Below, one piece after another: positions 42,831 through 51,851 of a stretch of 64,000 nucleotides of DNA. Position 1 is the stretch's first letter; the number at the start of each line of letters is the position of its first letter. Location of the stretch: contig WYAZ01000100.1 in NCBI GenBank assembly GCA_011526105.1, positions 1 through 64,000 on the forward strand, read 5' to 3'. This stretch comes from Deltaproteobacteria bacterium. GTDB taxonomy: Bacteria; Myxococcota; Kuafuiibacteriia; Kuafuiibacteriales; Kuafuiibacteriaceae. The notes beneath the pieces were generated by a model. That model worked only from the letters and a program-made list of their open reading frames with translations. It ran no database searches and was not told the origin of the DNA. The position numbers were made by a program, and so were the translations under genes.

Positions 42831-43085
42831 AGGAAAGCGCGAGGTCGAGAAAGAGGATCCTGCAGACGAGCTGCGCTCCCAGGATCAGGAGTTGGGAGTA
42901 GCGCGGTTCCTTCGCGAGACGGTGCCCGAGGGCTCGCATGTCGGTGTCCTGCAACGAACCGATTCGCGCGGCGATCCGGCTCCGAGCCGGATGTACGATT
43001 CGGGCCGTCGGCACGTCTTCTCGGCGGCTTCCATCGCGGGTAAGCGACCCTGCCGGGACGATGAGGCCTCACCTATATTGGTCGC

Positions 43086-44603
43086 GTGGTCGTGAGGCGC
43101 TGGATTCTTCCCTGCCTGCTGTTCTTCGCCTGTCGAGGGGAACCCACGGAAGTGCTCCTGCCGGGACCGAACGATGCCGACACGCTCGCGTTCGTTGTGC
43201 AGATTCGTGGTGGGCGGCCCCTCGAGATCTGGCGAGGTGACCAGCTGGACTCGGGGCCCATTCAGGCCACAGGAGACGACGACGACCAGTTCGTGTTCGT
43301 GAAGATTCCTCGAGCTTCCGTCGCGAGCATCGATCCTCTTCTCGAACCCACGCTCATCGATGCTCTCGAGCTGAAGGCCACCGTCGCGTGCGCTGGGTGT
43401 GACGGCATTTGCCTCGAGGAGCGGGCGACACTTCTGTCGCTTGGGCTGCCGGCGGACACGGAGTACCTCGAGCTGCTCGACGGTAGCCTCGAGAAGGCCT
43501 CCGACGCGACGGCTCGATCGCTGTCCTCTCAGATTCGCCTCGAGACCCGAAGGGTCTTGGGCGACTGCGTCTGGGGCCGCGGAAAGCAGCCTGAGCTCTT
43601 TGCTGCCGCAGACTTCCGCCTCCCGAGCGCAGACGAAGCTGTGTACATCCTCGACGAGGATCGTGTTCTCATCTCGAACCCGACGCGGCTCATGCTCATC
43701 CTGCGAGGCCGAGGCCAAGCGGACAACGCACGACGAGTCCTCAGTCCGAGCTCGCTCAGCCACGAAGCCATTGGGGGCGCCGCACTCATCTCGAGCACCA
43801 GCACCGTCGCGCGGTTGCTCGTCATCTCTCGTTTCCGCGGCAACAGCGGCCCACAGGGCAGCGCCATCTTCGAGGTGGAGGCTGGGGAGGAGGGGTTTCG
43901 GGTGCTGAGAGAGCGATTCCGGACCGGTGAGGTCCTGAGCGGGATCCTCCCCACCGAGGCTGGCGGCTTTGTCGCGGTGGGCCTGCGGGGCGCAGTGGTG
44001 ACCTCGCGCGCTGGTGAGACGCCTGAGACGTACTCGCTGGGCGAGAATCTAAGGCTGGACGTGGTGCGCTACCTCGGCGAGGCGCTCCGGTCCTTCTACG
44101 TCGGCGGGAATCACGGACTCGTCGCTGAAGGAGACCTGTTCGCCGGGCCTTTGGGCGTTGGCCTGACGGGCCTCGAGCGTAGTGGAGGCTTGGTGGACTC
44201 GAGCGTTCGCGAGTTCGCAGTGCGGACTCGAGGCGCAGAGACGGAGGTCTGGGCTTTCACCCGCGGCCAAGGCGCCTTCCGACGCCTCGAACCGGGCCGT
44301 TGGCGGGCCGAGAGCATCGAGGCGCCTCCGGGCGCAGACGTATGCTCGACCATGCCGAACGCGTGTGGGAGGGCTTCGCTGATCGAGATCAGTGAAGGCA
44401 TCGACTTTGGCGTGGATGGTCGTTTGTTCTACGCCCCCTGGAAGTGCTCGACCTTCTACACCCACGCTGAGGGAGAGCCCTGTACGCAGTCCTTCGACTT
44501 CTCCGAGGTGGGCCTGGCAGACGGAACCGTCTCGTTTCTCAGCCGCCACGAGAACCGCCTGTACTTCGTGAGGGATCTCCAAATCTGGAGCCTCGAGCTG
44601 TGA
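43086..44603 (+). CDS. Propeller-like lipoprotein, paralogue A
   Basis: 505 residues from GTG 43086 (GTG 43092 possible). Lipoprotein signal ends LLFFAC. The body has repeated beta-strand patterns (GGFVAVGLRGAVVTSRAGE, SAIFEVEAGEEGFRVLRERF) that suggest a beta-propeller. It shares architecture and several blocks with the gene at 47150-48781: lipobox-adjacent CR[DG]E, a FEVx4EEGF motif, a 'VAVGxxG' blade and a Cys-rich end. Role unknown; probably surface or periplasmic. Confidence 0.72.
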   Translation: MVVRRWILPCLLFFACRGEPTEVLLPGPNDADTLAFVVQIRGGRPLEIWRGDQLDSGPIQATGDDDDQFVFVKIPRASVASIDPLLEPTLIDALELKATVACAGCDGICLEERATLLSLGLPADTEYLELLDGSLEKASDATARSLSSQIRLETRRVLGDCVWGRGKQPELFAAADFRLPSADEAVYILDEDRVLISNPTRLMLILRGRGQADNARRVLSPSSLSHEAIGGAALISSTSTVARLLVISRFRGNSGPQGSAIFEVEAGEEGFRVLRERFRTGEVLSGILPTEAGGFVAVGLRGAVVTSRAGETPETYSLGENLRLDVVRYLGEALRSFYVGGNHGLVAEGDLFAGPLGVGLTGLERSGGLVDSSVREFAVRTRGAETEVWAFTRGQGAFRRLEPGRWRAESIEAPPGADVCSTMPNACGRASLIEISEGIDFGVDGRLFYAPWKCSTFYTHAEGEPCTQSFDFSEVGLADGTVSFLSRHENRLYFVRDLQIWSLEL

Positions 44604-44704
44604 GCTTGCCGCGCTCCCTCGCGGGAGGGCGACATGTGTCGTGTCCGCGCCGACGACACTCCCTCTAGGGTCCGCCTGGCGCTGAACGCCGGGAGGTTTC
44701 GGAC

Positions 44705-45358
44705 ATGAATGACAGAAAGTGGATGGTCGCTCTCGCTCTCGTATCGACGGTCGGGTGCGCGCGCATCGAGCCGAGAGTCAGCTACAGCAGCTTCGGCGAG
44801 GCCAGCTTGGACCACGACGAAGAGGTCATGGAGAGCTACCGCGAAGTCTCGACGAACGAGGCGGTCAAGGTCCTCATCGACACGCTGCCCGTCGGGATCA
44901 ACCTCGAGGACGGCGCCATCAAGGTCGAGGAAGGATACGGCCATCGATTGGTCGGGAAGTTCACGGTGTCGGCCCGCTCAGAACAGGGCTCCTTCCTCGC
45001 GCTCTTCGGCTTCGCCGATTACGAGAAGAGCGGCCTGTCCGCCTACTGCGGACCGCAGACGGTGCTGAACTACGCGACGCTCTTTCTCTGGGGCACGTTG
45101 GTCCCCCTCAGCTACCCTTGTTGGGGCGACGCTTCTCTGGACAAAAAGCACGTCTTGGAACGGGTGAAGCAGATCGCCACCGCTTCCGGAGGAGACCTGG
45201 TCATCATGGGCTTCATGGCCAACCCGATGGGCGGTTCGAGCCGCGAGGTCTGGGGCGCCTCCGGCTTCGTGCTCGAGCTCGACCCACGCCTGAACGGCCA
45301 GCCGCTCGAGACACGACCGAGGAAGCTCACCTCGAGCGAGGACCGAACCTCCATCTAG
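44705..45358 (+). CDS. Predicted lipoprotein, unknown
   Basis: 217 residues. Signal peptide with lipobox VSTVGC. The mature protein has a hydrophobic stretch (SAYCGPQTVLNYATLFLWGT) and a region QIATASGGDLVIMGFMANP that could line a membrane-proximal pocket. No family recognised. Lies between two lipoprotein genes in the accessory region, 101 bp after paralogue A. Confidence 0.7.
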   Translation: MNDRKWMVALALVSTVGCARIEPRVSYSSFGEASLDHDEEVMESYREVSTNEAVKVLIDTLPVGINLEDGAIKVEEGYGHRLVGKFTVSARSEQGSFLALFGFADYEKSGLSAYCGPQTVLNYATLFLWGTLVPLSYPCWGDASLDKKHVLERVKQIATASGGDLVIMGFMANPMGGSSREVWGASGFVLELDPRLNGQPLETRPRKLTSSEDRTSI

Positions 45359-45729
45359 TGACGAGACGCGGCCGCTGCTCGACTCTGCCGACGGTCGTTG
45401 GTCGTACGGACGAAACGAGCCACGGCGGGTGAGCATGGAGTCGAGGCTCTTCGATTCCCTCGCGAAGTTCCCGGTGGGCGCATTGTGCTGGATCCCTCGG
45501 GGTCGAGAAGTGCGGCGCCCGCCAGGCCGTGCCGCCAAAGGCCCGTCTTCTCCGGGAAATCCGTACGGCCGCACCCAGCATGTCCGTCCCAGGACGGGTC
45601 CTCGAGCCCTCATGGCTGACACCAAAGCGAGCCTGCGCCCGGCCGTTCGCGCCGTCGGCGATGTCACCAAATCCAGAGTCCCTGCGTTTGAGCCCCGAAC
45701 CGGCGAATCGCCGAGAAGGAGCAACGGTT
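45359..45729. other. Intergenic region without a supported gene
   Basis: 371 bp. Open frames on both strands lack start signals and family resemblance; the plus-strand text SRLFDSLAKFPVGALCWIPRG could be a gene remnant. The only clear signal is AAGGAG just before the ATG at 45730. Confidence 0.4.
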
Positions 45730-47103
45730 ATGAAGGGCTTTTGGAAGAAGATGTGGGACGACGAAACGGGTTCGGCTCGAAGCACCCCCGAGGACCGTGA
45801 CTACGGCCGCATCGTGGACGCGACGGTGGGCATGGCCGCTCTGCGCAGCACGCAGAAGCTGGCCAAGAAGGCCGGCCTCGATGTCGTCAACCTCTGCTGG
45901 GAGGACACGGGCCGCTACAAGGGCTCCGCCGGTGGCCCAAACATCAGCGACCTCACGATTCAAGTGGCCAACACCGACCCTGCCACCGGAGCGGCGCGTC
46001 TGTCGTGTATGCCGATCTTTCGCTTCCCCAACTTCAGCGACAAGACCGCCGACGTCTCGATCGACGACCTCTTCGTTCGCGTGGGTAACGAACGAGGCAA
46101 GCCTCTGAAGAAGATCGGGCTTCGAGACTATCTCTCGGACCTGCGCCGGTATCTGTCGGAGCCCAGCTCATGGGGCGGTCTCGAGGAATCGCTGCTCGCT
46201 CCGCGCGAGAAGGAGGTGCTCGTGAGTGCCCAAGCGTGTTTCCTCCCGGTCCCTCGATCCGGCAAGGCGACCTTCAACCCGGTGCTCTTCAACTATCAGT
46301 CGAGCCACGGGGCCCCGGCGGTGCTGGCCATCGTCGCCACTCGAGAAGGGACGAGCGCGACCATCATCGACAACACGAGGGATGCATTCTCGGAGGGCTT
46401 CGCGTGGGGTCAGCGCCTCTTCTTCAACGGAGAGGGCGAACGGGCGAGCTTCACCGGTACACGTCTTTCGGACTTCGTCGCGGCAGGCGGAGACAAGACC
46501 GACTCGACCACCTCGGTGACGGAGGCAAAGCACCGCAACCTCAATTGCGTGCTGCTCATTCAGGTGCCGCTGCACCTTCCTCCGAGCCGTCACTCCGCCT
46601 TCGACATGGCCCCCCCCATGTGCTCGAAGTCCGAAGCCACGGGCGGACCGATGCGGTCGAGGAGCGATGTCGAGGAAGCGGTCATTGGTCACGGCGAGAT
46701 GGAGGGTCCGTTCACCGAAGTAGACGGCCTGTCCATTCGACGTGACGCGCGCTTCCCCATCCGAGTCATCGTGCAGTTCTACAAAGCGACCGAGAGCGGT
46801 GTGGTCGACCCCAAAGATGTGCAAGAGATCGCCGAACAAATCGAAGGCATCTACGCCAACGCCAAGGCGGTGGGCAGCTTGGTGCTCGATCCCGATGAGG
46901 GGCGCTCGACGGAGTGGGATGACCAAGGAAGGGGCAAGATCGAGCCGAAGGACTTCTGGGAGCAGTTCTGGAAGAAGCAAGAGGCGATGACCGGTCGAAA
47001 CCGACATCTCCTCATGCGTGAACTCGAGATTCTGCTCGGTCGACGCCCGGGAGTCATGGAGCTCGAGGAGGCCATTAGACGGGTGTTCCGCGAAGGCTCG
47101 TGA
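45730..47103 (+). CDS. Unknown cytoplasmic protein
   Basis: 457 residues from ATG 45730, chosen for its strong AAGGAG ribosome binding site; an upstream in-frame GTG would add unlikely sequence. No signal peptide. A beta-rich middle (GAPAVLAIVATREGTSATII, DAFSEGFAWGQRLFFNGEGE) and a helical C-terminus (FWEQFWKKQEAMTGRNRHLL). No known family. Sits between lipoprotein genes, 46 bp upstream of paralogue B. Confidence 0.7.
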   Translation: MKGFWKKMWDDETGSARSTPEDRDYGRIVDATVGMAALRSTQKLAKKAGLDVVNLCWEDTGRYKGSAGGPNISDLTIQVANTDPATGAARLSCMPIFRFPNFSDKTADVSIDDLFVRVGNERGKPLKKIGLRDYLSDLRRYLSEPSSWGGLEESLLAPREKEVLVSAQACFLPVPRSGKATFNPVLFNYQSSHGAPAVLAIVATREGTSATIIDNTRDAFSEGFAWGQRLFFNGEGERASFTGTRLSDFVAAGGDKTDSTTSVTEAKHRNLNCVLLIQVPLHLPPSRHSAFDMAPPMCSKSEATGGPMRSRSDVEEAVIGHGEMEGPFTEVDGLSIRRDARFPIRVIVQFYKATESGVVDPKDVQEIAEQIEGIYANAKAVGSLVLDPDEGRSTEWDDQGRGKIEPKDFWEQFWKKQEAMTGRNRHLLMRELEILLGRRPGVMELEEAIRRVFREGS

Positions 47104-47149
47104 GTCCAGCCCGTGTGTCCTCTCCTCGCCGCCGGTGTATAACCAAGAG

Positions 47150-48781
47150 GTGACGGCGTCGAGGAGAGGCGGCCTTCGACCCCAGACGCACTCGACGCTC
47201 CTGCTGCTGACGGTGCTTTTTGCCTGCAGGGATGAGACGCCCATCATCGCGGCCTGGCCGGAGGGAATCGACGTAGCGGTTGTCGTCTACGGGGATGATT
47301 CGCGCGCCGAGTTGGTGGGGACCGTGGCGTCGGTAGGGGGCACGCCATCGGGCGGGGGCGGTTCGCTTCGTGTCCCCGGCGATGCACTTGGACAACTTCG
47401 AGTGATCGGCTGGTCTTGGGACCAGCTCCTCGCGCAGATCCCGGAGCTCGATCCAGAGGGCTCGAGCACGGTCGCTGCGGTCGAAGACGCCGCCGCATGT
47501 GAACGTGGATCGGTCGCCTCGCCCGAGCGTCGCCGGTTCCCCGTTCTGGGTCTGAAGCCTCAGATCCATGCCTTCGACAAGGAGACGCTCGGCTTTCGAC
47601 CGAGCACCGTTCCAGCGCACGCGGTCGAGCGCCTGGCGCTGGACGTGCCCGTACAACCAGGCTTCTGCGAAGACCAGCTCCCCACACGATGGGCGCGTAT
47701 GGACGAGACCGCGCTGCCCGAAGGTGTCGTGATCGGCGGGGAGCCACACACGGGGCGCGAAGGCGAGCACTTCGGCTTCGGCGCCGTCGCCCGCGTCGAT
47801 CCGCAACGCGTGGTTGTCCTGACCTGGAGCCGGCTGCTCCTTCTCACGCGTGATCAGGTCTTCTCGGACGCAAGAGACGAGAGCCTTGCCGAGGACTCGC
47901 TCCCTCGAGCCCCAGCGAGTTTGGCCGAGGGCGGGCAATGGCTGTTCACCGGAGTGACCGCCGACCCCCGAACCCGCGAGGGCACGCTTCGAACCTTCTT
48001 CCTCACCGCCATGTACCGGACCTTCCCCACCAACAGCGGACGGGGCGGCGGGGTCTTCGAGGTCGATATCTCCGAGGAAGGTTTTGTCTCCCCGGTCCGG
48101 ACCGCGACGGCCTACTGGGGTGGCGACGGTGCGCCCGGGGCGATCACCGTCGACGAAGACGGTGGCTGGGTCGCGGTCGGCTCATCGGGTCTCCTGTTGT
48201 CTAGAAACAACGACGGAGGCCCGGTTCGACGCGCGAGTCTTCCCCAGGCGTCGTGGTTCCGACGAGTCATCTCGACGAGCCACCCCGAGTTCAAGCACCT
48301 GGCCGGATCGGAGGATGGTGTCCTCGTCATGGGTGATCTGCGCGGACGACTGGAACTCCTGACGACAGCCAGACCCACGGAGGTGGGGACCTCGATCCGA
48401 AGCATGTTGTCCGTCCCCGGCCCAGCCCCCAGGCTCATCGTGAGCACCTTCGCCAGCGGCGCGTTCGAGCTCGGACCAGACCGAACATGGACCCCGTTCG
48501 CCTTCCAAAGCGTCGGGCCCTTCGGATGCGCGTCGGTCACCAACGATTGCGGCTTTCGCACACTCGGCGCGGGGGCCCTCGCCTCAGACCGCGAAGGTAT
48601 GGTCTATTCGTTCGGGGACCGCTGCGGCGACCTGACGGCAATCGATCCCGACCTTCGTTGTGCAACATCGCTCCCACTGTCCCTGGAGGATTCGATCCAC
48701 ATGGATGCGAGCTACGGCATCATCACCGTCGTGGGTGCGCGCGGAGCCGTGCTCGAACTCTTCCGCGACGAGGCGCGATGA
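47150..48781 (+). CDS. Propeller-like lipoprotein, paralogue B
   Basis: 543 residues from GTG 47150, which gives a signal ending LLLTVLFAC; the open frame extends upstream into the preceding gene. Repeated beta patterns (GGWVAVGSSGLLLSRNNDGG, RGGGVFEVDISEEGFVSPVR) parallel paralogue A at 43086. A Cys-rich C-terminal part (FGCASVTNDCGFRTLG) also matches. The pair flanks two unrelated genes, suggesting duplication within this accessory block. Confidence 0.72.
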   Translation: MTASRRGGLRPQTHSTLLLLTVLFACRDETPIIAAWPEGIDVAVVVYGDDSRAELVGTVASVGGTPSGGGGSLRVPGDALGQLRVIGWSWDQLLAQIPELDPEGSSTVAAVEDAAACERGSVASPERRRFPVLGLKPQIHAFDKETLGFRPSTVPAHAVERLALDVPVQPGFCEDQLPTRWARMDETALPEGVVIGGEPHTGREGEHFGFGAVARVDPQRVVVLTWSRLLLLTRDQVFSDARDESLAEDSLPRAPASLAEGGQWLFTGVTADPRTREGTLRTFFLTAMYRTFPTNSGRGGGVFEVDISEEGFVSPVRTATAYWGGDGAPGAITVDEDGGWVAVGSSGLLLSRNNDGGPVRRASLPQASWFRRVISTSHPEFKHLAGSEDGVLVMGDLRGRLELLTTARPTEVGTSIRSMLSVPGPAPRLIVSTFASGAFELGPDRTWTPFAFQSVGPFGCASVTNDCGFRTLGAGALASDREGMVYSFGDRCGDLTAIDPDLRCATSLPLSLEDSIHMDASYGIITVVGARGAVLELFRDEAR

Positions 48782-48787
48782 CCAGCT

Positions 48788-49207
48788 CTAAAGGTTCACC
48801 ACGTACCGAACGAAGTCGGCCTCGGTGATGATGCCCACGAGCCCGCGACCTTGGACCTCGGTGACCGGCAGGCACGAGAACTTGTTCTCGAGCATCATCT
48901 CGCCCGCTTCATCGATGGAGGTCTCGGGGGTCACGGTCTCCACCCCGCGGACCATCGCAGCACGCACCTTCAGGGCCCCAAGCAAGTCCTGACGCTCGGT
49001 CAGGGGGAGCTCGACGTCGTCGTGAAGAGCGGTGCGAACGAGGTCGCGATTCGAGACGAGCCCGACCACGCGGCCTTCGTCGTCGACCACGGGGACGTGG
49101 CGGATGTGATGCTCCTCCATGATGTCCCAGACCACGGAGAGGCTGTCGTTGGGACCCACCGAGAAAACCCGGGAAGTCATGAGGTCGCGTACGGTAAGTG
49201 CTGTCAT
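48788..49207 (-). CDS. CBS-pair domain protein
   Basis: 139 residues, essentially two CBS motifs: MTSRVFSVGPNDSLSVVWDI ... HVPVVDDEGRVVGLVSNRDL and ETVTPETSIDEAGEMM ... CLPVTEVQGRGLVGIITEAD. Such stand-alone modules bind adenosyl ligands (AMP, ATP, SAM) and sense energy state. The target is unknown. It ends 6 bp from the convergent paralogue B gene. Confidence 0.9.
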   Translation of the reverse strand: MTALTVRDLMTSRVFSVGPNDSLSVVWDIMEEHHIRHVPVVDDEGRVVGLVSNRDLVRTALHDDVELPLTERQDLLGALKVRAAMVRGVETVTPETSIDEAGEMMLENKFSCLPVTEVQGRGLVGIITEADFVRYVVNL

Positions 49208-49311
49208 AACGCTCCAGGCGGCTGCAAAGACCGTGCAAGCTCAGCGCCGCGCAAAGCCGGTCGTTTTGGGGTGCAGGAAGTGCGCAGGCATCGGAAGCTC
49301 ACGCAAGCCGA

Positions 49312-50142
49312 TCAGCTGCAGCTGAGCGCCCCGCCGGTCTCTCCTTCGTCGAGCGTCTTGTTGTTGTTGGGATCGGTGATGGCGTAGTTGCCATCGCAGA
49401 TCGTTCCGCTGCCTTGGATATCGAGGTTGCCTCGCACCCCGTTGCGAACCAGCGTCGAGTTGTTCTTCCTTACCTCGATGTTGCCGTAGACCTGGTTCTC
49501 AGCCGCTAGGCTGTTGTTCATGTCGAGGATCAAGTTGCCCTCGATGACCGAGAACAGAATCGCGGCGGTATTGAGAGTGATGGAGACGTTGCCCGTCACG
49601 CGGACGCCGCGAATTCGCGCGTTGTTGCCGCTGATCACCAGGTCCCCGTTGATGATCGTGTTCTCGGGTCCGTTGCCATAGACGGTGACGTTGTTCCCGT
49701 CCACCGTCACGTCCCCCTCGATCGGCACCCCGTTGGTCGCCGGCCCGAAGGTCAGCACCGCGCCGTTGGCCGTCTGCGGGAGATCGACGCCGCCTTCAGT
49801 GTTGGTCACGACCACGGTGGTGTCAGTCGTATCTGAGTCTCGGTAGCAGACGACCTCCTTGACCTGACCATCTACGACGACCACATCGACCGGACCTTGG
49901 TCGGTCTTGCAGTACCGGCCATCTCGCGTCACCGGCACACACGTCTCCTCGGTGAGCTGCAGGCAGGTCTCGCCATCGAGCTGTCCGGTGGCGATGGGTA
50001 CGGTGTCGTCCCCGTTGAGAACGGTCACGTTGCCGTCCTCGTAGTCCTGAAATGGATCTGTGGAGTAAAGGGGGTCGTCGCCGCAGGCCAACAGCGAGAC
50101 GAGCGACAGAGCTGCGGAAACAGCGGTAACTTTGTGCATCAT
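49312..50142 (-). CDS. Lipoprotein with beta-helix repeats
   Basis: 276 residues. Signal peptide ends LVSLLAC. Residues about 125-260 are short Asn-rich repeats of the form GDLVISGNNARIRGVRVTGN and GNLILDMNNSLAAENQVYGN that suggest a right-handed parallel beta-helix. Such Asn ladders are common in surface adhesins and polysaccharide-binding proteins; function here is unknown. It lies 11 bp behind mlaD and could be co-transcribed with the Mla operon. Confidence 0.78.
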   Translation of the reverse strand: MMHKVTAVSAALSLVSLLACGDDPLYSTDPFQDYEDGNVTVLNGDDTVPIATGQLDGETCLQLTEETCVPVTRDGRYCKTDQGPVDVVVVDGQVKEVVCYRDSDTTDTTVVVTNTEGGVDLPQTANGAVLTFGPATNGVPIEGDVTVDGNNVTVYGNGPENTIINGDLVISGNNARIRGVRVTGNVSITLNTAAILFSVIEGNLILDMNNSLAAENQVYGNIEVRKNNSTLVRNGVRGNLDIQGSGTICDGNYAITDPNNNKTLDEGETGGALSCS

Positions 50143-50153
50143 GAATCAGGATT

Positions 50154-51692
50154 CTACTTGGCCCCGGATACGGCGCCACCCGCGGTAAACAGAAGCGTCT
50201 GAAGGTCGTCGTCGGTGAAACGCACCCCCGCACCGACAAAGTAGTCCACCGTACCGGGGTTGAAGAAGTCGTCCACGCCACCGTGGATGTAGATGTGCGG
50301 CATGAGCTCCACCAGCGCCAGAGCCTTGACGCGCGGGTTTCGCGCGTCGCGGGAGAACTCGTTGACGTCGAACAAGAACTCGAGCCGGTCTTGGAAGAAG
50401 AAGAGGTTCGAGCCCACGCCGCCGGTGCCTTCGATGATGCCGAAGCGCAGCGCCAGCCAGTAGAACCGCTTGGCGAACATGAAGCTGAACTTGAGTCCGT
50501 CCTGAACCGTGGTGGTCCGACGTTCGCGGTAGACGAAGTTCCGGCCGGTCTCCGGAGAGGTGGACGCGACGTCGATGATCTCCGTCGTCGACGCCCCTCG
50601 GGGGTCATCCACCACCTCGATGATGTAATACTTGTCTTGCTTGGGCGCCAAGATGAGCTGCACGTAGTTCTTGGCTTTGCCGCTTCGGAACTGGAACTCG
50701 CTGCGCAGGTTGATCCAGGTCTGCATGCGAGCCATCGGCCCAATGACCTGGTTGATGCCTTCGACCGCTTCCTCCACGCCGTCGTGGATCGAAGAGTCGT
50801 TCACCAGGGCGCCGACCGTGCCCTCTCCTTCGTCGACCTTCCGGAGGATGTTCGTCATGTGCTCGAGCGACTGATTCATCTTGTCGAGCGTGGACTTCAG
50901 GGACTGCACGGACTCCTGGATGTCTTCTTCCTTTTGACCTGCCACGAGGCGTTCGATGCTCTCGCTGGTGCGCCGGAGCGACTCCGCGATGGCGACCGCG
51001 TCCTTGACGAAGGCGGAGATGTCTCCCTCCTTGCCCTCCGAGATGCGGCTCAGATCGCCGGTGAAGGAGTCGATGTTGGCAAGGATGCGATTCAGCTTGT
51101 CCGCGTTGTCATTGATGTTCTCGGACACCGCCTCGAGCACGGTGCGAGCGGCTGCGGCCGAGCCCTGCACGTCGCGAACGATGAGCTCGAGGGGCGCGGG
51201 TTGGTCTTCGGTGCCTTTGATCAGCCGCGACACGGATTCCGTCATTTGGCGGACCTCCATGATGATGGCGTCCGTGTTCGAGAGTGACTTGACGCGCTTG
51301 ATTTCGTCGCCGTCCACCAGCTTCCGTTTGCTGGAGCTGCCCGGTTCGATCGCGAGCTTGTAGTCCCCGAGCAGAGAGATGGCGATCTTTTCGATGCCGG
51401 CGTCCTCGTAGAGATCGACGTCCCCGTAGATGGTGAGGATGACCTTCGCCTTGCCCTGGTAGAGCTGCACGTCTTGGATGTGACCGACATCGATGCCGGC
51501 GATCTGAACCGGTGACTTCTTTTCGAGACCGAGCACGTCGTCGAAGACGGCGAAGATCATGTAGTTGCCGGCGCGATCGAGACCGCGGGTGGAGAGGATC
51601 TGGAGAAACGCCCCGAAGGTGATCACCGAGGCGACCACCAAGAGCCCGACCTTGGCCGGGGTGAGGAACTTCTGCACCGCGTTGGAGCTCAT
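50154..51692 (-). CDS. mlaD: MCE-domain lipid transport protein MlaD-like, with long C-terminal extension
   Basis: 512 residues, much longer than E. coli MlaD. An N-terminal membrane anchor (VGLLVVASVITFGAFLQIL) precedes a single MCE domain (about 35-115, VFDDVLGLEKKSPVQIAGID, LGDYKLAIEPGSS). A long helical, coiled-coil region follows (about 130-330), then a C-terminal beta-rich part ending in an outer-membrane-like pattern (HIYIHGGVDDFFNPGTVDYF). It might therefore bridge the periplasm by itself. Third gene after mlaE and mlaF. Its ATG and G-rich leader are provided by the left end of repeat copy C; GTG at codon 6 is an alternative native start. Confidence 0.85.
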   Translation of the reverse strand: MSSNAVQKFLTPAKVGLLVVASVITFGAFLQILSTRGLDRAGNYMIFAVFDDVLGLEKKSPVQIAGIDVGHIQDVQLYQGKAKVILTIYGDVDLYEDAGIEKIAISLLGDYKLAIEPGSSSKRKLVDGDEIKRVKSLSNTDAIIMEVRQMTESVSRLIKGTEDQPAPLELIVRDVQGSAAAARTVLEAVSENINDNADKLNRILANIDSFTGDLSRISEGKEGDISAFVKDAVAIAESLRRTSESIERLVAGQKEEDIQESVQSLKSTLDKMNQSLEHMTNILRKVDEGEGTVGALVNDSSIHDGVEEAVEGINQVIGPMARMQTWINLRSEFQFRSGKAKNYVQLILAPKQDKYYIIEVVDDPRGASTTEIIDVASTSPETGRNFVYRERRTTTVQDGLKFSFMFAKRFYWLALRFGIIEGTGGVGSNLFFFQDRLEFLFDVNEFSRDARNPRVKALALVELMPHIYIHGGVDDFFNPGTVDYFVGAGVRFTDDDLQTLLFTAGGAVSGAK

Positions 51693-51845
51693 CTCAAGAC
51701 CCCTGCCCGAGCGAGGCGACCGAGGCGCGAGGTGCGCAAAGCGGGCCGACGAAGTCGCTATCCTGCAATAACGCGAGGAGGCCCAACACCGCGCACCGAC
51801 GCGAATCGGCCTGGGTCGCGACCAAAGGGATCTTGAGATGAGCTC
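51685..51845 (+). repeat. TIR element, family 1 (161 bp), copy C
   Basis: Again exactly 161 bp, more diverged from A and B, with ends GAGCTCATCTC and GAGATGAGCTC. The flanking TA is lost on both sides (TG and TT), suggesting an older insertion. It makes up almost the whole spacer between mlaF (stop at 51852) and mlaD, and its left end holds the mlaD start codon on the minus strand. Confidence 0.8.
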
Positions 51846-51851
51846 TTGTCA

